Assembly: GCA_007130525.1 (NCBI GenBank)
Contig: SLSJ01000002.1
Coordinates: 1-41,169, forward strand
Length of the DNA: 41,169 nt
Direction of reading: 5' to 3'
Origin: Ectothiorhodospiraceae bacterium
GTDB lineage: Bacteria; Pseudomonadota; Gammaproteobacteria; Nitrococcales; Aquisalimonadaceae
The position numbers were made by a program, and so were the translations under genes. Below the pieces are notes generated by a model, which was not told the origin of the DNA, made no database searches, and was given only the letters and a program-made list of their open reading frames with translations. Below, piece by piece: positions 27,055 through 37,979 of the stretch (position 1 is the first letter of the stretch; the number at the start of each line of letters is the position of its first letter).

Positions 27055-28380
27055 GTGTCCAGACTCAGGCGAAACCGCTTGCCGCGGGAACCAGTCAGCG
27101 CCCACATACAGAGTCTCAGCCATCAAGGCCGTGGCATCGCCCGCGTAAACGGCAAGACCGTGTTCGTGGATGCGGCGTTGCCCGGCGAGGATGTGAGCTT
27201 CCGCTACCGCAAGCGTCATCGGCGCTACGACGAAGGCTCCGTGGAGACCGTCGAGGTGCGCTCGCCACGCCGGATTGAACCACGCTGTCCGCAGTTCGGC
27301 GCCTGCGGCGGCTGCAGCATTCAGCACCTGAGCTCGGACGATCAGATACAGTTCAAGCAGGAAGTACTGCTCGACCAATTCCGGCAGTTCGGCGATGTCC
27401 AGCCGGAAGAGATTCTCCCTCCCTTGCGCGCCGAAATCTGGGGCTACCGGCGGAAGGCGCGGCTCGCGGTCAAGCATGTACCGGCCAAGGGCCGGGTCCT
27501 GGTGGGGTTTCGTGAAAAGTACGGCTCCTACGTGGCTGACATGAGGGAGTGTCATGTTCTCGATCCGCGGGTCGGATTCCTCCTAGGGGATCTGAGCACC
27601 CTGATCGGCGGGCTGTCGAAGCCCCACCGCATACCGCAGATAGAAGTCGCCATCGGTGACAATGCCGTGGCATTGGTGTTCCGGAACCTGGAACCATGGA
27701 CGCCGGGGGACCGTGATGCGCTGACCTCCTTCGGTATGCAGCACAAGCTTCATATCTACGAGCAGCCGGGAAACGAGAGCACGGTTGCGCCGATATGGCC
27801 TGATGACGCCAGCCTGCAGTACATGGCGGGGGACAGCGGTCTCACAATCGAATTCCTGCCCACTGATTTTATCCAGGTCAATGCACGGCTTAACACGCTG
27901 ATGCTCGCACGGACCATGGAGCTGCTGGACCCTCAGCCCACGGATCGGGTGCTCGACCTGTTCTGCGGCCTGGGTAACTTCAGTCTTCCACTTGCCCGGC
28001 GGGCGGGCCATGTTGTGGGCGTTGAAGGGTCGAAGCCGCTGGTGGAGCGTGCCCGCCGAAACGCCCGCCGCAATGACATAACCAACGCCGAGTTCCAGAT
28101 GGCCGACCTGGCCGACGACGTATCCGGGTTGCCCTGGCTGCAGCAACCGTTCGACAAGGTATTGCTGGATCCGCCAAGATCGGGTGCCGCCGAGGTCTTG
28201 CCCATGCTTGCCGAACTGGGGGCAAAGCGCGTGCTCTACGTCTCGTGCAATCCGGCGACACTGGCCAGGGACGCGGGAGCGCTGGTACATCGGTTCGGTT
28301 ATGGTCTTCGCAAGGCGGGGGTCATGGATATGTTCCCCCACACCGCGCATGTGGAGAGCATCGCCTTGTTCGAACGCTGA
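27055..28380 (+). CDS. rlmD: 23S rRNA (uracil-1939-C5)-methyltransferase RlmD
   Basis: Methylates U1939 of 23S rRNA using S-adenosylmethionine. GTG 27055, with GGGAGGG 5 bp upstream inside the exonuclease gene, gives 441 aa; the longer frame from 26941 would overlap that gene. The N-terminal TRAM domain (about 10-70) is followed by Fe-S cysteines C78, C84, C87 (CPQFGACGGC) and C166. The SAM motif is VLDLFCGLGNFSLPLA, and the catalytic cysteine is in YVSCNPATLARD. The DPPRSGA loop is present. Confidence 0.95.
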   Translation: MSRLRRNRLPREPVSAHIQSLSHQGRGIARVNGKTVFVDAALPGEDVSFRYRKRHRRYDEGSVETVEVRSPRRIEPRCPQFGACGGCSIQHLSSDDQIQFKQEVLLDQFRQFGDVQPEEILPPLRAEIWGYRRKARLAVKHVPAKGRVLVGFREKYGSYVADMRECHVLDPRVGFLLGDLSTLIGGLSKPHRIPQIEVAIGDNAVALVFRNLEPWTPGDRDALTSFGMQHKLHIYEQPGNESTVAPIWPDDASLQYMAGDSGLTIEFLPTDFIQVNARLNTLMLARTMELLDPQPTDRVLDLFCGLGNFSLPLARRAGHVVGVEGSKPLVERARRNARRNDITNAEFQMADLADDVSGLPWLQQPFDKVLLDPPRSGAAEVLPMLAELGAKRVLYVSCNPATLARDAGALVHRFGYGLRKAGVMDMFPHTAHVESIALFER

Positions 28381-28435
28381 GGGTTCGGCGGCCGCGTGGG
28401 CCTGCAATCCGCTCGGGGCAGGAGCGCCAACTGAC

Positions 28436-29035
28436 ATGAGCAAGAACCTGGATATTATTGAACGAAAAACAGTTTTTCAGGGTTTCTTCCGGATGGACCG
28501 GTACAAGCTCAGGCATGCGCTGTTCCAGGGCGGCATGAGCGGGACACTGACCCGGGAACTGTTCGAGCGCGGCCACTCGGTGGCGGTGCTGCTGTTCGAT
28601 GCCAACGCCGACAGCGTGGTCCTGGTGGAACAGTTCCGCGTTGGCGCACTGGACGCGCCAGCAGGTCCATGGCTGATCGAACTTGTCGCCGGCATGCTCG
28701 ACTCCGGCGTGGCGGCCGATGATGTGGCCCGCAAGGAGGCCCGGGAAGAAGCCGGCGCCGAACTCCTGGACCTGGTCCATGTCTGCGATTACCTTGCGAG
28801 CCCCGGCGGCAGCAGTGAACGGGTCAGCCTTTACTGCGCGCGTGTCGACAGTTCGGCACTGGGGGGAGTGCACGGGCTGAACGAGGAGGGCGAGGATATC
28901 TGCGTGCACGTGGTGCCGTTCGAGGAAGCGCTGGACATGATGGCAAACGGCGTCATCAACAGCGCCATGCCCATTATCGCCTTACAGTGGCTGGCCCTGA
29001 ACCACGAGCGCATGCTGGATCTGTGGCAGGATTAG
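28436..29035 (+). CDS. nudF: ADP-ribose pyrophosphatase-type Nudix hydrolase
   Basis: Probably hydrolyses ADP-ribose and other nucleoside diphosphosugars. ATG 28436 gives 199 aa (MSKNLDIIERKTVFQGFFRM), with GGAGCG upstream. The family lead-in VVLVEQFRVGAL, WLIELVAGMLD and the C-terminal NSAMPIIALQWLA fit NudF/TrgB. The Nudix box reads GMLDSGVAADDVARKEAREEAG: the usual first glutamate is valine and the arginine of REA is lysine, while the metal-binding EAREEAG core is intact. The stop TAG (29033-29035) is formed by the left end of MITE copy E. Follows rlmD by 55 bp. Confidence 0.88.
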   Translation: MSKNLDIIERKTVFQGFFRMDRYKLRHALFQGGMSGTLTRELFERGHSVAVLLFDANADSVVLVEQFRVGALDAPAGPWLIELVAGMLDSGVAADDVARKEAREEAGAELLDLVHVCDYLASPGGSSERVSLYCARVDSSALGGVHGLNEEGEDICVHVVPFEEALDMMANGVINSAMPIIALQWLALNHERMLDLWQD

Positions 29036-29214
29036 CCCGCATATCTCACCGCCGTTCGTCGCGAGGGCGTCGAGATGCCGCTGTGACCGGGGGCACGGAC
29101 CGGAAGACGGCGAAGGCGTAGCTGACACTACGTCGAGCCGGCTGCAGGGAGTACGCCCCGACACGGGGAGCAGATCGGCACGCGTAGTAGAAGGGCGGTG
29201 AGATATGCGGGTTA
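29033..29214 (+). mobile_element. MITE-like repeat, copy E (complete)
   Basis: A 182-bp copy bounded by TA at 29033-29034 and 29213-29214. The arms are AGCCCGCATATCTCACCGCC on the left and GGCGGTGAGATATGCGGGTT on the right, so pairing is near perfect. The interior contains GTAGCTGACACTAC and GGAGTACGCC, as in copy D. It lies between the convergent nudF and DUF7931-like genes and supplies the nudF stop codon. No credible gene is inside. Confidence 0.88.
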
Positions 29215-29250
29215 GGGACCCGGATCCCTGATCGGCAGGCGCCCCGAAGG

Positions 29251-29760
29251 TCAGAGACTCAGCCGTCGTAGCGCGGGCTCGATCCGTGAACGCTCCCACA
29301 GTTCATCGAAGGCACGCTCCAGTCTGAGCGCTTCGGCACGACCCTCGGTTGCCACGAAACCGTGATAGCCTGCATCGCTGTCCCAGCGTGCGAAGCCCTC
29401 TGAATCCGCGCAGACCCAGGCCGGTGTTTCGGCCCGGTCCTCCTCCGCAAGTTGCCGGATCTGCATGTAGCTGGGCAGTTGACGGGCAAGCTCGATCAGG
29501 CGATGACCGCGTTGAGCCAGTTGCGCGCCATTGGCGACCAGGATCCGTATGCGGGCCCGGCGCCCGCCGTCGACCATGATCCGGCGCAGGCTGTCGAGCA
29601 CCGGCTGCTGGTCATAGACCTGTGGGTCCAGGTCCGGAGACAGAATGTCGATCCTGTGCCGGGCTTCCTGCAGCAACGACCAGACAGCACCCCGTGCTTC
29701 GGCAAGGGATGTGGTGTGATATCGTTCGCTGCCGTCCGGATACTCGTTCGGTGTGTCCAT
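29251..29760 (-). CDS. Uncharacterised protein, probable DUF7931 family
   Basis: A soluble 169-aa protein without signal peptide or membrane segment. The central RHRIDILSPDLDPQVYDQ and GRRARIRILVANGAQLAQRG resemble half of a phospholipase-D-like fold, but no HKD motif is present, so no activity can be assigned. The ending AFDELWERSRIEPALRRL is one I associate with the DUF7931 family, from memory only. It follows the GNAT gene by 53 bp on the minus strand, which suggests a role linked to that acetyltransferase or to RoxA. Confidence 0.65.
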   Translation of the reverse strand: MDTPNEYPDGSERYHTTSLAEARGAVWSLLQEARHRIDILSPDLDPQVYDQQPVLDSLRRIMVDGGRRARIRILVANGAQLAQRGHRLIELARQLPSYMQIRQLAEEDRAETPAWVCADSEGFARWDSDAGYHGFVATEGRAEALRLERAFDELWERSRIEPALRRLSL

Positions 29761-29813
29761 GACATGTTCTCCCGTGGCGCGCTGCTCCGGTGGTCAATGT
29801 CCGCCGCGATCGG

Positions 29814-30245
29814 TCAGTTTCGGTCCGCGGTCCAGCGCATCCGGCGGTGGGGGATACCCGCGTCGTCGAAGGTCGGACCCTCGGCGAGAAAACCCAGGCG
29901 CCGATAGAACGGGATCGCCTGAAGCTGCGCATGCAGGATCAGCGCCGCCACCTGCCGCTCCAGCGCGTGCTGCTGGATGGTCTCCACCAACCTGGTGCCG
30001 ATGCCGCGGCCACGCCATTCCCGCAGCACCGCCATACGACCGAGCTGATGATCCGGGGTCAGGCGGGCGGTGGCGACGGCGTTTCCCGCGGGGCTGCGGG
30101 CAAGCCAGTGGCGTGATACCGGGTCCAGCAGGTCCAGTTCCATGTCCTCGGGGACGTTCTGCTCGAGGACGAAGACTCCATATCGGATTACAGCGGCATC
30201 GCCGCGCAGACTGTCCCAGTCTCCGGACTCGATCCGGATTGTCAT
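29814..30245 (-). CDS. GNAT-family N-acetyltransferase
   Basis: A 143-aa single-domain acetyltransferase. The ElaA-like start AVIRYGVFVLEQNVPED leads to the acetyl-CoA loop LGRMAVLREWRGRGIGTRL (motif A, about residues 68-86) and then ILHAQLQAIPFYRRLGF (motif B). The final FDDAGIPHRRM is typical of the ElaA/YjcF-like group. The substrate is unknown. Its start overlaps the roxA stop (ATGA), so it is translationally coupled to the ribosomal hydroxylase gene. Confidence 0.85.
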   Translation of the reverse strand: MTIRIESGDWDSLRGDAAVIRYGVFVLEQNVPEDMELDLLDPVSRHWLARSPAGNAVATARLTPDHQLGRMAVLREWRGRGIGTRLVETIQQHALERQVAALILHAQLQAIPFYRRLGFLAEGPTFDDAGIPHRRMRWTADRN

Positions 30246-31431
30246 CCGGCGTCCTCCGCTTCGTCTGCGAAAAACCAGTGCCCGGCGTTGACGAGTTCAC
30301 ACAGGAATTCTTCGGAGTCGGCGCACGTCATCAATTTCGAAAGCATGGCTGCGGGCGCCGGCGACTGTGCCGTAAGCGCATACACCAGCTCCTGCAAAGC
30401 AGCCGAAACCGCGCGTGGTTCGCCGTCGGCATACAGGAGCAGCCCCCGGGACGTCTCCAGCAGCGCCAGCCTCGAGGCAGGATTGCGCATCAGATCGACG
30501 CCGGCGTTCAGTCGACGACGCAGATCCCGCCTGTCCAGCGGCCGCGCCCGGTTTTTGTCCGCGAAAGCCGGTTTGGGTTCCGTGACATGGGCGGCGAAGC
30601 ACCTGTCGATTTCCCCATCATCCGTAGCCAGCGCGTTGCGCATGATGCGGCGCACCTTGTCCAGCGTATCGCCGTCGATCAGCGCCGGGTGGCTTGCCGG
30701 CGAACGCCCCGCATCATCAAGATACCTGCCGGCATCAACACGGGCGAGGAGGTGTTCCACCATGTCGGCAAGTAGCTCCTGGACCCGGGGCGCGCGAAAT
30801 CCAATCGACCAGGTCTGACAATGGTCCTCGGCGACGCCGTGATGCGGCACCCGCGGCGGCAGGTAGAGCATATCGCCGGGTGCGAGCAACCACTCGTCGG
30901 TGGCCGTGAAGTCGTCAAGCAGACGCAATGGCAGATCATCGCGTTCCCGCACGTTCACCGGTTGACGCCGATCCAGTCGCCAGCGCCGGTGACCGGCGGC
31001 CTGCAGCAGAAAAACGTCATAGTTGTCACGGTGAGGCCCGACCGAGCCTCCGGGTGCGGCGTAGCTGATCATGAGATCATCGATTCGCCAGTCCGGGATG
31101 AAGCGAAAATGTTCAATAATCCCGGCAAGCCGGGGCAAATGTTTCTCAATGTCCTGCAGCAGCAGCGTCCAGTGACTGGAAGGCAGTGTGGTGATGTCCT
31201 CCTCGGTGAATGGGCCATGCCGCAACTCCCAGCCCGGGGCCGTGCCCGTCTGCCTGACCAGTCGGGATTCGATCTCCGGTTCCAGCGCCAGTCCGGCCAG
31301 CTCCTCCGCGGACAGCGGTGAGACCAGGCCCGGGAATGCCTGTCGGATCAGCAGCGGTTCGCGTTGCCAGTAACGGGCGAGAAACCGGTCGGGGTCGAGA
31401 TTGCTGATCTGCGGGGGGAACTCGGCCGGCA

Positions 31432-31432
<1 letters not shown>
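30242..31432 (-). CDS. roxA: Ribosomal protein uL16 arginine hydroxylase RoxA
   Basis: 2-oxoglutarate/Fe(II) oxygenase (YcfD) that hydroxylates an arginine of ribosomal protein uL16. The 396-aa length and cupin fold fit. The iron ligands are H134 and D136 in VGPHRDNYDVFLL and H197 in LPPRVPHHGV. N-terminal FLARYWQREPLLIRQAF is conserved in the family. ATG 31432 overlaps the purB stop (TGATG); an upstream TTG at 31438 is also in frame but unlikely. Confidence 0.93.
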
Positions 31433-33189
<1,757 letters not shown>

Positions 33190-34572
33190 ATGAGTCGTTA
33201 CAGAACGGAAAAGGACAGCATGGGGGAACTGAAAGTCCCCGAGAATGCGTTGTACGGTGCCCAGACCCAGCGTGCGGTGGATAATTTTCCGATCAGTGGG
33301 CTGACCATGCCGCGCACCTTCATCAGAGCTTTGGGCCTGATCAAGGCGGCCGCGGCGGAAGCCAACATGGAGCTCGCGCTGCTGGACCCGGAGTTCGCCG
33401 ACGCCATTGTAGAGGCGGCCGACACGATCGCCGCAGGCGACCACGATGAGCAGTTCCCGGTGGATGTGTTTCAGACTGGCTCGGGAACGAGCAGCAATAT
33501 GAATGCGAACGAAGTGATCGCTCGACTGGCGTCGCTGTCGAGTGGCCTGCCGGTGCATCCCAATGATCACGTCAATATGAGCCAGAGCAGTAACGACGTG
33601 ATTCCGACGGCGATCCACGTTGGCGCCGCACTGGCATGCGAGGAGGACCTGTTGCCGGCGCTGCGGGCGCTGCAGCACGCGCTGGAGACACGGGCGGACG
33701 AGTTTTCCGAGGTCACCAAGACCGGGCGCACACACCTGATGGACGCCATGCCCGTGACGCTGGGGCAGGAGGTCAGCGGTTGGGCCGCTCAGGTGGCCGC
33801 CGGGGTGCGGCGCATCGAATCCGCGCAGGCGTCATTGCGTGCCCTGGCCCAGGGCGGAACTGCGGTGGGCACCGGTATCAACGCCCATCCGGAATTCGGT
33901 GACCGGGTCGCGGCCCGCCTTGAACAGCACACCGGCATTCCGTTCCGGCCCTCGGATAATCGCTTCGAAAGCCTGAGCAGTCAGGATGCCGCGGTGGAAC
34001 TCTCCGGTCAGCTCAAGGTGGTGGCGGTCAGCCTGATGAAGATCGCCAACGACCTCCGCTGGATGAACAGCGGCCCGTTGGCCGGACTGGGGGAAATCGC
34101 CCTGCCGGCGCTGCAGCCTGGATCCAGCATCATGCCCGGCAAGGTCAATCCGGTGATACCCGAGGCGGTCGCCATGGTCTGCGCTCAGGTGATCGGCAAC
34201 GACACCACGATCACCGTCGCCGGTCAGTCCGGCAACTTCCAACTCAACGTCATGCTGCCGGTGGTGGGCTACAACCTGTTGCAGAGCATTACCCTGCTGG
34301 CTGCCGGCTCCACGGTCCTGGCCGAGAGCGCGATCACGGGCTTCACCGTCAACGCCGACCGACTCGACGAGGCGCTGGAGCGGAATCCGATACTGGTCAC
34401 GGCACTCAACCGGGTCATCGGATACGAGAAGGGCGCAGCCATCGCCAAGCAGGCCTATGCGGAAGGACGGGCGATCATCGACGTCGCCGCCGAACAAACC
34501 GATCTCAGCCGTGACGAGTTGCGGCGCCTGCTGGATCCGAAACGGCTTACACGGGGGGGTATTCCCGAATAG
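33190..34572 (+). CDS. fumC: Fumarate hydratase, class II
   Basis: Iron-independent fumarase converting fumarate to malate, downstream of succinate dehydrogenase in the TCA cycle. The 460-aa protein shows the signature GSSIMPGKVNPVIPEA, the active-site segments TGSGTSSNMNANEV and VNMSQSSNDVIPTA, and KTGRTHLMDAMPV. ATG 33190 has AGGAGG 9 bp upstream. It is divergent from purB; the two share fumarate as product or substrate, though that may be coincidence. Confidence 0.97.
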   Translation: MSRYRTEKDSMGELKVPENALYGAQTQRAVDNFPISGLTMPRTFIRALGLIKAAAAEANMELALLDPEFADAIVEAADTIAAGDHDEQFPVDVFQTGSGTSSNMNANEVIARLASLSSGLPVHPNDHVNMSQSSNDVIPTAIHVGAALACEEDLLPALRALQHALETRADEFSEVTKTGRTHLMDAMPVTLGQEVSGWAAQVAAGVRRIESAQASLRALAQGGTAVGTGINAHPEFGDRVAARLEQHTGIPFRPSDNRFESLSSQDAAVELSGQLKVVAVSLMKIANDLRWMNSGPLAGLGEIALPALQPGSSIMPGKVNPVIPEAVAMVCAQVIGNDTTITVAGQSGNFQLNVMLPVVGYNLLQSITLLAAGSTVLAESAITGFTVNADRLDEALERNPILVTALNRVIGYEKGAAIAKQAYAEGRAIIDVAAEQTDLSRDELRRLLDPKRLTRGGIPE

Positions 34573-34655
34573 CGCTGTTGCCGGCCTGGTGGGGATCAGC
34601 ACACGCACGGTGGCCGTCGCACAACCGGCGTCCGGTTCCGGTGCAATGGGTTACG

Positions 34656-35501
34656 TCAACCGTTGCCAAGCTCGAAGCGCGCGTAGAGTTGGCCGGCGGA
34701 CATCGTCGCCGTATCCCGGTACAGGGAGCGCAGGTGCAGGTCGACAGGGACCGTGAATGCCGGGCCCTCGACGATCGACACCCCGGTGCCGCCGACCAGT
34801 CGATGCCGCCAGGTGAGAAAGAGGGTGTCGACGGCATTGTCCCTCAGCAGGGTGTGGAATACGTATGGTCCGGTGACCGAATACACCCTGCGGTAACCCA
34901 GGTCGTCCAGACAGCGCACCGCCGCGCGGCCGGAGACCTGCTCGCCGTCATCGAGCCGGAAAAGTCGCGCGCCGTCGGCCTCCAGCCGGCGGACGGCCGT
35001 CTCGGGGGCCCTCCTCGTGGTGAGCACGTATACGCGGCGGCCCTGCTCGAAAAGTAGTGGCGGCAGTGCGAAGTCGAGGCTGGCGCTCAATACCGCCACA
35101 TCGGGTTGTGGCGCCAGACCCTGCCGACGCCTCCAGTCGTGCAGATCCTGAAACCCGGGTTCCGGGGACACCGGCAGAATATCCTGAGCCTTGCCGGCGT
35201 GCAGGTCCCGCAAGTAGCGGCCACTGGTGAGCAGCAGGTCGGCGCGGCTCGCCAGTTCCTGGAACAGTCGCCAGTCGCGCGGATCGGCGATGCTGCCGGG
35301 AACACCCTGCTCTCCGGAATCTTCGTTCAACAGCGCAATCCGCCCGTCCAGGGTGGCTACGAAGTTGGCATAGATCCAGGGTCCGGCTCGGCCCCTGTCA
35401 GGCAAGTCGGTTTCCAGGTAAAGGCCCTTCAGTGGCCTTTCGGCGCCATCCCGCCTCGGATAGAGCGCTGTGACCGGGGATCGGAAGTCAACGTCTGACA
35501 T
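34656..35501 (-). CDS. RibD C-terminal-like (DHFR-fold) reductase
   Basis: A 281-aa protein with the RibD_C/dihydrofolate-reductase-like fold. GPWIYANFVATLDGRIAL is the characteristic N-terminal strand and loop, SRADLLLTSGRYLRDL and VAVLSASLDF follow, and GYRRVYSVTGPYVFHTLL resembles the NADPH-binding part. It lacks the RibD deaminase domain, so it is not a complete riboflavin enzyme. The pyrimidine or other substrate is unknown. Start at 35501 (MSDVDFRSP) has AGGA 7 bp upstream. It is divergent from an MFS transporter gene. Confidence 0.82.
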   Translation of the reverse strand: MSDVDFRSPVTALYPRRDGAERPLKGLYLETDLPDRGRAGPWIYANFVATLDGRIALLNEDSGEQGVPGSIADPRDWRLFQELASRADLLLTSGRYLRDLHAGKAQDILPVSPEPGFQDLHDWRRRQGLAPQPDVAVLSASLDFALPPLLFEQGRRVYVLTTRRAPETAVRRLEADGARLFRLDDGEQVSGRAAVRCLDDLGYRRVYSVTGPYVFHTLLRDNAVDTLFLTWRHRLVGGTGVSIVEGPAFTVPVDLHLRSLYRDTATMSAGQLYARFELGNG

Positions 35502-35844
35502 ACAGGTGTCCTGGTCGGGTCGGCTGGGCGTGGATGCGGTTGGCCTCACGCAACAGCCGGTACTCTGACGGTGGCTCGTTGCCATCGTCAACGGCATGCA
35601 GCCGGCGAAGCCCGGCGTAGTTTCCGCATTCGTGGGGACATCCCACATTCCGGGTCAGGTGCTTCGCACCGCCCCTTGCAGGAGCGCCGGAACCGGACTC
35701 GAGCGCGAACGTGCAAATAGCGCAGAGTTTCCCTAGGCTATCGCGCATTCGCCGGTCTGTCGCCGGCACGGCGCCCACGCCGGAGACCAGGCCGCGCGGC
35801 GACTTCCCGCCCGGAAAGCGGGTTCGGATAACGGAGGCATCGAG
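35502..35844. other. Divergent reductase-MFS intergenic region
   Basis: About 340 bp. It holds one degenerate arm of the second repeat family (35705-35733) and the MFS ribosome site GGAGG (35833-35837). No promoter could be called with confidence. Frames extending the reductase upstream to 35648 are unsupported by family features. Confidence 0.55.
35705..35733 (+). repeat. Degenerate right arm of second repeat family
   Basis: GCGAACGTGCAAATAGCGCA then GAGTTTCCC resembles GCGAACGTGCGAATAAATCA-GCGTCTCCC at 19457-19485 and the arm at 174-203. No matching left arm is evident nearby. As at prfB and era, it lies about 110 bp upstream of a plus-strand gene. Confidence 0.5.
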
Positions 35845-37188
35845 ATGGTCGACGTGCAGGCGCAGAGGCTGGAACGCGCCTATCGGGTGCTCAGCGGTGA
35901 TGACAGCGACGAGCGCAGCTGCGAGGCCATACCCGAAAGCGCCTGCACCAGTGTCCCCCGCAACTACGTCTACAACGTAGCCAACGGCGCCAGCACCAAG
36001 CTGGCCGAACAGATCGCCGGGCCCAACCTGGTCCTGCCATGGTTGTTGGCGACCTTGGGCGCGCCAGCGGCCATCGTGGGATTCCTCATGCCGGTGAAGC
36101 AGGTGGGGTCCCTTGCCCCTCAGCTGCTGTTTTCCGGTCGCATACGCAGGCTCAGGCAACGCAAGTGGGCATGGACGGTAGCGGGCAGTGTTCAGGCCTG
36201 CATGCTGCTCCTGATAGCGGTTGCGGCCCTGATTCTGCCGCCCCTCTCCGCCGGCGTTACCATCCTTGTGCTGTTCGCCGTGTTCAGCGTTTTCAGCGGC
36301 CTCGGGTCCGTCGCATTCCAGGATGTGACCGCGAAAACCATTCCCAAAGGCAGGCGAGGGCGCCTGCTCGCCAACCGTGCAGCCATCGGCGGCGGGTTGA
36401 CACTACTGGCAGGCCTGGCGCTGCAGTACGGCCCGGGTGAGTCGGCGGGAACGGAAGTATTCATCCTCTTGGTGGTTGCAGCCGCGGCGCTCTGGGCCTT
36501 TGCCGCATTACTGTTCGCGGCCATGGAGGAGGAACCCGGCGCCACCGGGGGCGGCCGCAGTCCCTGGCGGGAGCTTGAAGCGGGGCTGGCGCTGTGTCGC
36601 GACGTCCCCGGGTACCGCGGCTACCTGGCCACGCGGGCGCTCCTGCTGTCAGTGGAACTGGCCATGCCCTTCTATGCCCTGCACGGGCGGGAAGTGCTGG
36701 GCGGTGATGTTGCCGCACTGGGCCTGTTCATTGTCACCGTTGGCCTGGCCAGCGTGCTCAGCAGCCCCTTCTGGGGCTATTTCTCCGACAGATCGAGCCG
36801 CACCGTGCTTGCGCTCAGCGGTCTGCTCGGCGCTGCCGCAGGCGTGGTTGCGCTGCTGATTGCCGCGGCTCCGGAACCACTACAGAGTTCGTGGCTGTAT
36901 ACCAGCGTGTTCATTCTGATCGGGATCGCCGAGGCAGGCGCACGGTTGGGACGCAAAACTTACCTCGTGGACGCCGCACCCGCCGATGAACGGCCGCTGT
37001 ATGTCGCGTTCAGCAACACCGGCATCGGCCTGCTGGCGATAGCCGGCGGCAGCTTCGGCGTCATAGCCCAGGTTTTCGGCATCAACACGCTTGTGGTGCT
37101 GCTGATCGCGCTCGGCATCGCCGGGGCGGGCGCGGCCTGGTGGATGCCGGAAGCGGAACGCATGCTGGATGGGGCGGAGACCACCTGA
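35845..37188 (+). CDS. MFS transporter
   Basis: A 447-aa integral membrane protein with about 12 hydrophobic segments. A roughly 40-residue N-terminal cytoplasmic stretch precedes them. The MFS loop-2/3-like basic segment FSGRIRRLRQRKWAW lies between early helices, and GYFSDRSSRTVLALSG in the second half fits the equivalent loop of a major-facilitator pair. ATG 35845 has GGAGG 7 bp upstream. The substrate is unknown; divergence from a RibD-C-like reductase hints at a shared pathway but does not prove it. Confidence 0.85.
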   Translation: MVDVQAQRLERAYRVLSGDDSDERSCEAIPESACTSVPRNYVYNVANGASTKLAEQIAGPNLVLPWLLATLGAPAAIVGFLMPVKQVGSLAPQLLFSGRIRRLRQRKWAWTVAGSVQACMLLLIAVAALILPPLSAGVTILVLFAVFSVFSGLGSVAFQDVTAKTIPKGRRGRLLANRAAIGGGLTLLAGLALQYGPGESAGTEVFILLVVAAAALWAFAALLFAAMEEEPGATGGGRSPWRELEAGLALCRDVPGYRGYLATRALLLSVELAMPFYALHGREVLGGDVAALGLFIVTVGLASVLSSPFWGYFSDRSSRTVLALSGLLGAAAGVVALLIAAAPEPLQSSWLYTSVFILIGIAEAGARLGRKTYLVDAAPADERPLYVAFSNTGIGLLAIAGGSFGVIAQVFGINTLVVLLIALGIAGAGAAWWMPEAERMLDGAETT

Positions 37189-37235
37189 AAACTTGCGCGA
37201 CCTTTTCGCGTATCATGCGGAAGATCGGGTAGAGG

Positions 37236-37946
37236 ATGGTGTCGCTAATGTTGGAACAGGATGCCGATGCCGGGACTGTGGCAACGGCAGCGTCCCCGGA
37301 TGGTATTACCGTCCTGTTGGTGGACGACCACCAACTGGTACGAAGTGGCATTCGGCGCATACTCGATGATGCGCCGGGGATTCACGTGGTGGCCGATGCG
37401 GGTAGCGGTGAGGAAGCCCTGGCGCTGGTGCGGGCACATCGTCCGAGAGTGGTGCTCATGGACGTCAACATGCCGGGAATCGGCGGTCTGGAGGCCACCC
37501 GCAAGCTGCTGCTCATGGATCCGGACCTCCGCATCATTGCGCTGACCATCCATGCCGACGAACCATATCCGAGTCGCCTGCTGTCCGCCGGGGCAATGGG
37601 CTATATCACGAAGGGCTGCGACGTGGACGAAATAGTGGCCGCAATAAGGGCGGTGGACAGGGGCGAGCGCTATCTGGATACGGAAATAGCGGCTCATGTG
37701 GCCCGTGAGCGCCTGGCGGGGCAGGACAGTACAGACCGTTTCGGTGCCCTGACCCAGCGCGAGGTCCAGGTCATGCTCATGCTGATACGCGGATACCGCC
37801 TGCAGGAGATTTCCGACACGCTCTGCCTGAGTCCGAGAACGATCAGTACCTACCGGCAACGCCTGTACGAAAAGCTGGACGTCAGTACCGACGTGGAACT
37901 TACCCACCTGGCCTTGCGCCACGGCATGCTTGAGCCCGGGCAGTAG
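37236..37946 (+). CDS. uvrY: Response regulator UvrY/GacA
   Basis: LuxR-type response regulator, the known partner of BarA/GacS, which activates Csr small-RNA genes in studied bacteria. The receiver domain starts GITVLLVDDHQLVRSGIRRI and has acceptor D76 in LMDVNMPGIGG. The helix-turn-helix is in LTQREVQVMLMLIRGYRLQE and LSPRTISTYRQRLYEKL. ATG 37236 gives 236 aa, with about 24 extra residues before the receiver compared with E. coli UvrY; ATG 37248 is also possible. Followed by a glycosylase and uvrC, and the uvrY-uvrC linkage is conserved in gammaproteobacteria. Confidence 0.92.
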   Translation: MVSLMLEQDADAGTVATAASPDGITVLLVDDHQLVRSGIRRILDDAPGIHVVADAGSGEEALALVRAHRPRVVLMDVNMPGIGGLEATRKLLLMDPDLRIIALTIHADEPYPSRLLSAGAMGYITKGCDVDEIVAAIRAVDRGERYLDTEIAAHVARERLAGQDSTDRFGALTQREVQVMLMLIRGYRLQEISDTLCLSPRTISTYRQRLYEKLDVSTDVELTHLALRHGMLEPGQ

Positions 37947-37979
37947 CGGGCATCGGGCCACGGCAAAACCTGTGTTTTC

